A DNA stretch of 64,000 nucleotides, taken from assembly GCA_039812845.1 (NCBI GenBank), contig JBDIBK010000002.1, forward strand, positions 1-64,000, in the 5' to 3' direction. The stretch comes from JACTMJ01 sp039812845 (GTDB lineage: Bacteria; Acidobacteriota; Terriglobia; Bryobacterales; Bryobacteraceae). The notes beneath the pieces were generated by a model. It was not told where the DNA came from. It saw nothing but the letters and a program-made list of their open reading frames with translations, and searched no databases. Below are positions 62,459 through 64,000 of the stretch, piece by piece; within the stretch, counting starts at the first letter, position 1, and each line of letters begins with the position of its first letter. Made by a program: the position numbers and the translations under genes.

Positions 62459-63802
62459 TCAGGCGGGTGTTTCCAGCCGGTACAGACGCTTCATGCACTC
62501 GATCATCGCCCTGCCGTTGTGGTAGCCCGCCTTCCAGTTGTTCGCCTTGTCCCCGCCGGGGCTGTCCGGGCCGGGAACTCGCGCGCGCCACTCACCGGAC
62601 TCGCGATCCACGAGTTTCGTTCTCACCAGATTCCAGGTTTGCTCGAAGATGTCGAGGAAGCGCGGCTGGCCGGTCAATTCAAACATCGTGAGCGCGCTCA
62701 CCAGCACCTCGGACTGCACCCACCAGGACTTCTCGCGGTTGGAAGCGGGCGCACCCGGCTCCCCCGCATAATAGAGCCCGCCCTGCGAAGAGTCGTATCC
62801 GTGCTTGAGGGCGTAATCCCACAGCGCGGAGAAGAGGTCGCGGAGCGGGTAGCTGGAATGCCCCAGCGCCCGGTTGGCATCGGCGAGCAGCCAGACGTTC
62901 TCAATGTCGTGGCCATAGGATACGCGCCCGCTGGCACCGTCGGTAATGGGCGTCCAATCCCGCTCGTGCTTGTCCGTGCAAGCGCCCAGATGCTTCCGCA
63001 CCACGGCGTTGCTCTGGATCTGCATCAGTTCCTCAAGGCGGCCGCGCACGAACGGACTCTCCTTCGCATCCAGGTAAGTCGTGAACGCCTCCAGGAGGTG
63101 GAGGTGCGTATTCATGAGCTTCCAGTGCGAAGGTCCCATATAGCCCGCCGTGCCCTTGGGCGGCTTCTTCCAATCGCGTTCAAAGAACTCTTCGTAGCCG
63201 CCATAGGTTGCGTCGTAGGCCCGGCGCTCCAGCAGTTCCGCCAAGCGGTCCGCCAGGGTGAGAGGTTCCTGGTCTCCGCTGGCACGGTGGTATTCGGCGA
63301 GGGCGTAGAGCGCGAAACTCTGGCCATAGAGGTGCTTCGCGGGCATCGGCACCTTGCCCGCGACGGGATCCAGCATCCAATAGAAGCCGCCGTGCTCGGC
63401 ATCCCACATGCGGTCTCTTAGAAAGTGGAAGCCGTGCCGCGCGGCGGCCAGCAGATCCTGCCGGACGGGCAATCCCCGGCCTTCGAAATCGTTGCGGCTG
63501 GCTCTCGAAAAGAGCCATAGCGTGCGGGCCTGGGTGACGATGGCTTTCGTGTTCTCCGCCTTGCGCGCGCCCGCTTCGTCGAAGTGCATGTAATAGCCGC
63601 CGTGCTCCCGGTCGATCGACTTATCCAGCCAGAATCGCAGGATGTTCGCCCGCAGCACTTCGTTCAATTCCGCCCGCCACGCCTCAGATTTTGCGGTGCC
63701 GAACGGGCGGCTCTCCTGGGCGGCCGCGCGGCTGTTTCCGGCGACAGCGCCGAGCGCGGCCAGGCCTCCCGCGCGGCTCAGCCACCGCCTCCGTGTCTCC
63801 AT
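62459..63802 (-). CDS. N-acylglucosamine 2-epimerase (AGE) family protein, exported
   Basis: A 447-residue (alpha/alpha)6-barrel protein with a Tat-like signal (RRRWLSRAGGLAALGAVAG ... AAA). AGE/cellobiose-epimerase landmarks are GGYYMHFDEAG near the start, QARTLWLFSRA, HGGFYWMLD, NTHLHLLEAFTTYLD, SYGHDIENVWLL with the catalytic-type His, and KSWWVQSEVL. It could epimerise a mannose- or glucose-type sugar outside the cytoplasm. It lies 38 bases ahead of the sulfatase gene, suggesting one glycan-processing operon. Confidence 0.88.
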   Translation of the reverse strand: METRRRWLSRAGGLAALGAVAGNSRAAAQESRPFGTAKSEAWRAELNEVLRANILRFWLDKSIDREHGGYYMHFDEAGARKAENTKAIVTQARTLWLFSRASRNDFEGRGLPVRQDLLAAARHGFHFLRDRMWDAEHGGFYWMLDPVAGKVPMPAKHLYGQSFALYALAEYHRASGDQEPLTLADRLAELLERRAYDATYGGYEEFFERDWKKPPKGTAGYMGPSHWKLMNTHLHLLEAFTTYLDAKESPFVRGRLEELMQIQSNAVVRKHLGACTDKHERDWTPITDGASGRVSYGHDIENVWLLADANRALGHSSYPLRDLFSALWDYALKHGYDSSQGGLYYAGEPGAPASNREKSWWVQSEVLVSALTMFELTGQPRFLDIFEQTWNLVRTKLVDRESGEWRARVPGPDSPGGDKANNWKAGYHNGRAMIECMKRLYRLETPA

Positions 63803-63850
63803 TCCTCTCCTCCTCCGCGATGAACCTGCCTAATGATACACTCATGCGGT

Positions 63851-64000
63851 ATGCCGCAAAGAGGCCTCCGCGCCGAGCTGATCGCCGAGTTTATCGGCAC
63901 CGCGATTTTGATGCTGTTTGGGCAGGGAGTGGTGGCGATGGTGCTGCTTTTCGGCACCGGCGTTCCCGGCGAGGTGGTGAAGGGCGGCTTCACGAATATC
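63851..64000 (+). CDS. Aquaporin/glycerol facilitator (MIP family), N-terminal fragment
   Basis: The first 50 residues of a membrane channel, cut by the window end. The opening LRAELIAEFIGTAILMLFGQG matches the first helix of MIP channels, with Glu in AEF and FG at its end. The loop GVPGEVVKGGFTNI is longer than in plain aquaporins and resembles glycerol facilitators. The NPA motifs lie beyond the window. Confidence 0.8.
   Translation, partial: MPQRGLRAELIAEFIGTAILMLFGQGVVAMVLLFGTGVPGEVVKGGFTNI

Overview
This 64 kb window is chromosomal DNA of an Acidobacteriota member, most likely of the Solibacter/Bryobacter type. The inference rests on GC-rich coding on both strands, a VWFA protein of the kind described for Acidobacteria, an Oar-like TonB receptor with an N-terminal carboxypeptidase-regulatory domain, DUF1080, exported Gfo/Idh/MocA and DUF4038 proteins, a C-type sulfatase with its maturase, and a PEP-CTERM protein. 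No rRNA, CRISPR array, prophage or insertion sequence was seen. One tRNA, tRNA-Leu(GAG), is present.

Layout. 1-3.7 kb: the 3' end of pheT, a PfkB sugar kinase, a sugar-porter MFS transporter, and a small AbrB/Doc pair whose toxin active site is eroded. 3.75-7.8 kb (minus): an ECF sigma factor, anti-sigma factor and three membrane proteins sharing one hairpin module, which looks like an envelope-stress cassette. 7.9-9.4 kb: a flippase-like protein and nrdR. 9.4-13 kb (minus): a nickel/cobalt ECF-type importer with two exported accessory proteins. 13-19 kb (minus): a secreted protein, a NarL-type regulator, tsaB, a DUF5060/DUF4038 protein and an exported oxidoreductase. 19.2-23.7 kb: a 1123-residue exported orphan and the VWFA protein. 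23.8-24.8 kb: a second ECF sigma/anti-sigma pair. 24.9-31.4 kb: OsmC diverging from a TolC/adaptor/RND/DUF2892 operon. 31.5-40.5 kb: DUF1080, sulfatase maturase, DUF2760, a sigma-54 activator, an LplT-Aas type trifunctional fusion and a TPR protein. 40.6-47.2 kb: miaA, a TPR protein, a degenerate RtcR homologue, a hairpin-rich spacer, tRNA-Leu and a PEP-CTERM protein. 47.5-52.1 kb: lptB with a giant LptC/OstA protein, then arsR-arsM. 52.2-56.7 kb: speA and a DUF1998 helicase. 56.8-64 kb: the TonB receptor, sulfatase, an AGE-family epimerase and a partial aquaporin.

Functionally, the window combines envelope maintenance (LPS export, phospholipid repair, RND efflux, ECF systems) with scavenging of plant- or microbe-derived glycans (sulfatase plus maturase, AGE epimerase, DUF1080, DUF4038, TonB receptor). 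The most unusual locus is 44.2-46.4 kb. There an RtcR-type CARF/AAA+ protein keeps its sensor, Walker A and DNA-binding ends, but has lost the sigma-54 contact loop and most ATP-hydrolysis residues. It sits beside a spacer packed with hairpins just upstream of a tRNA gene.
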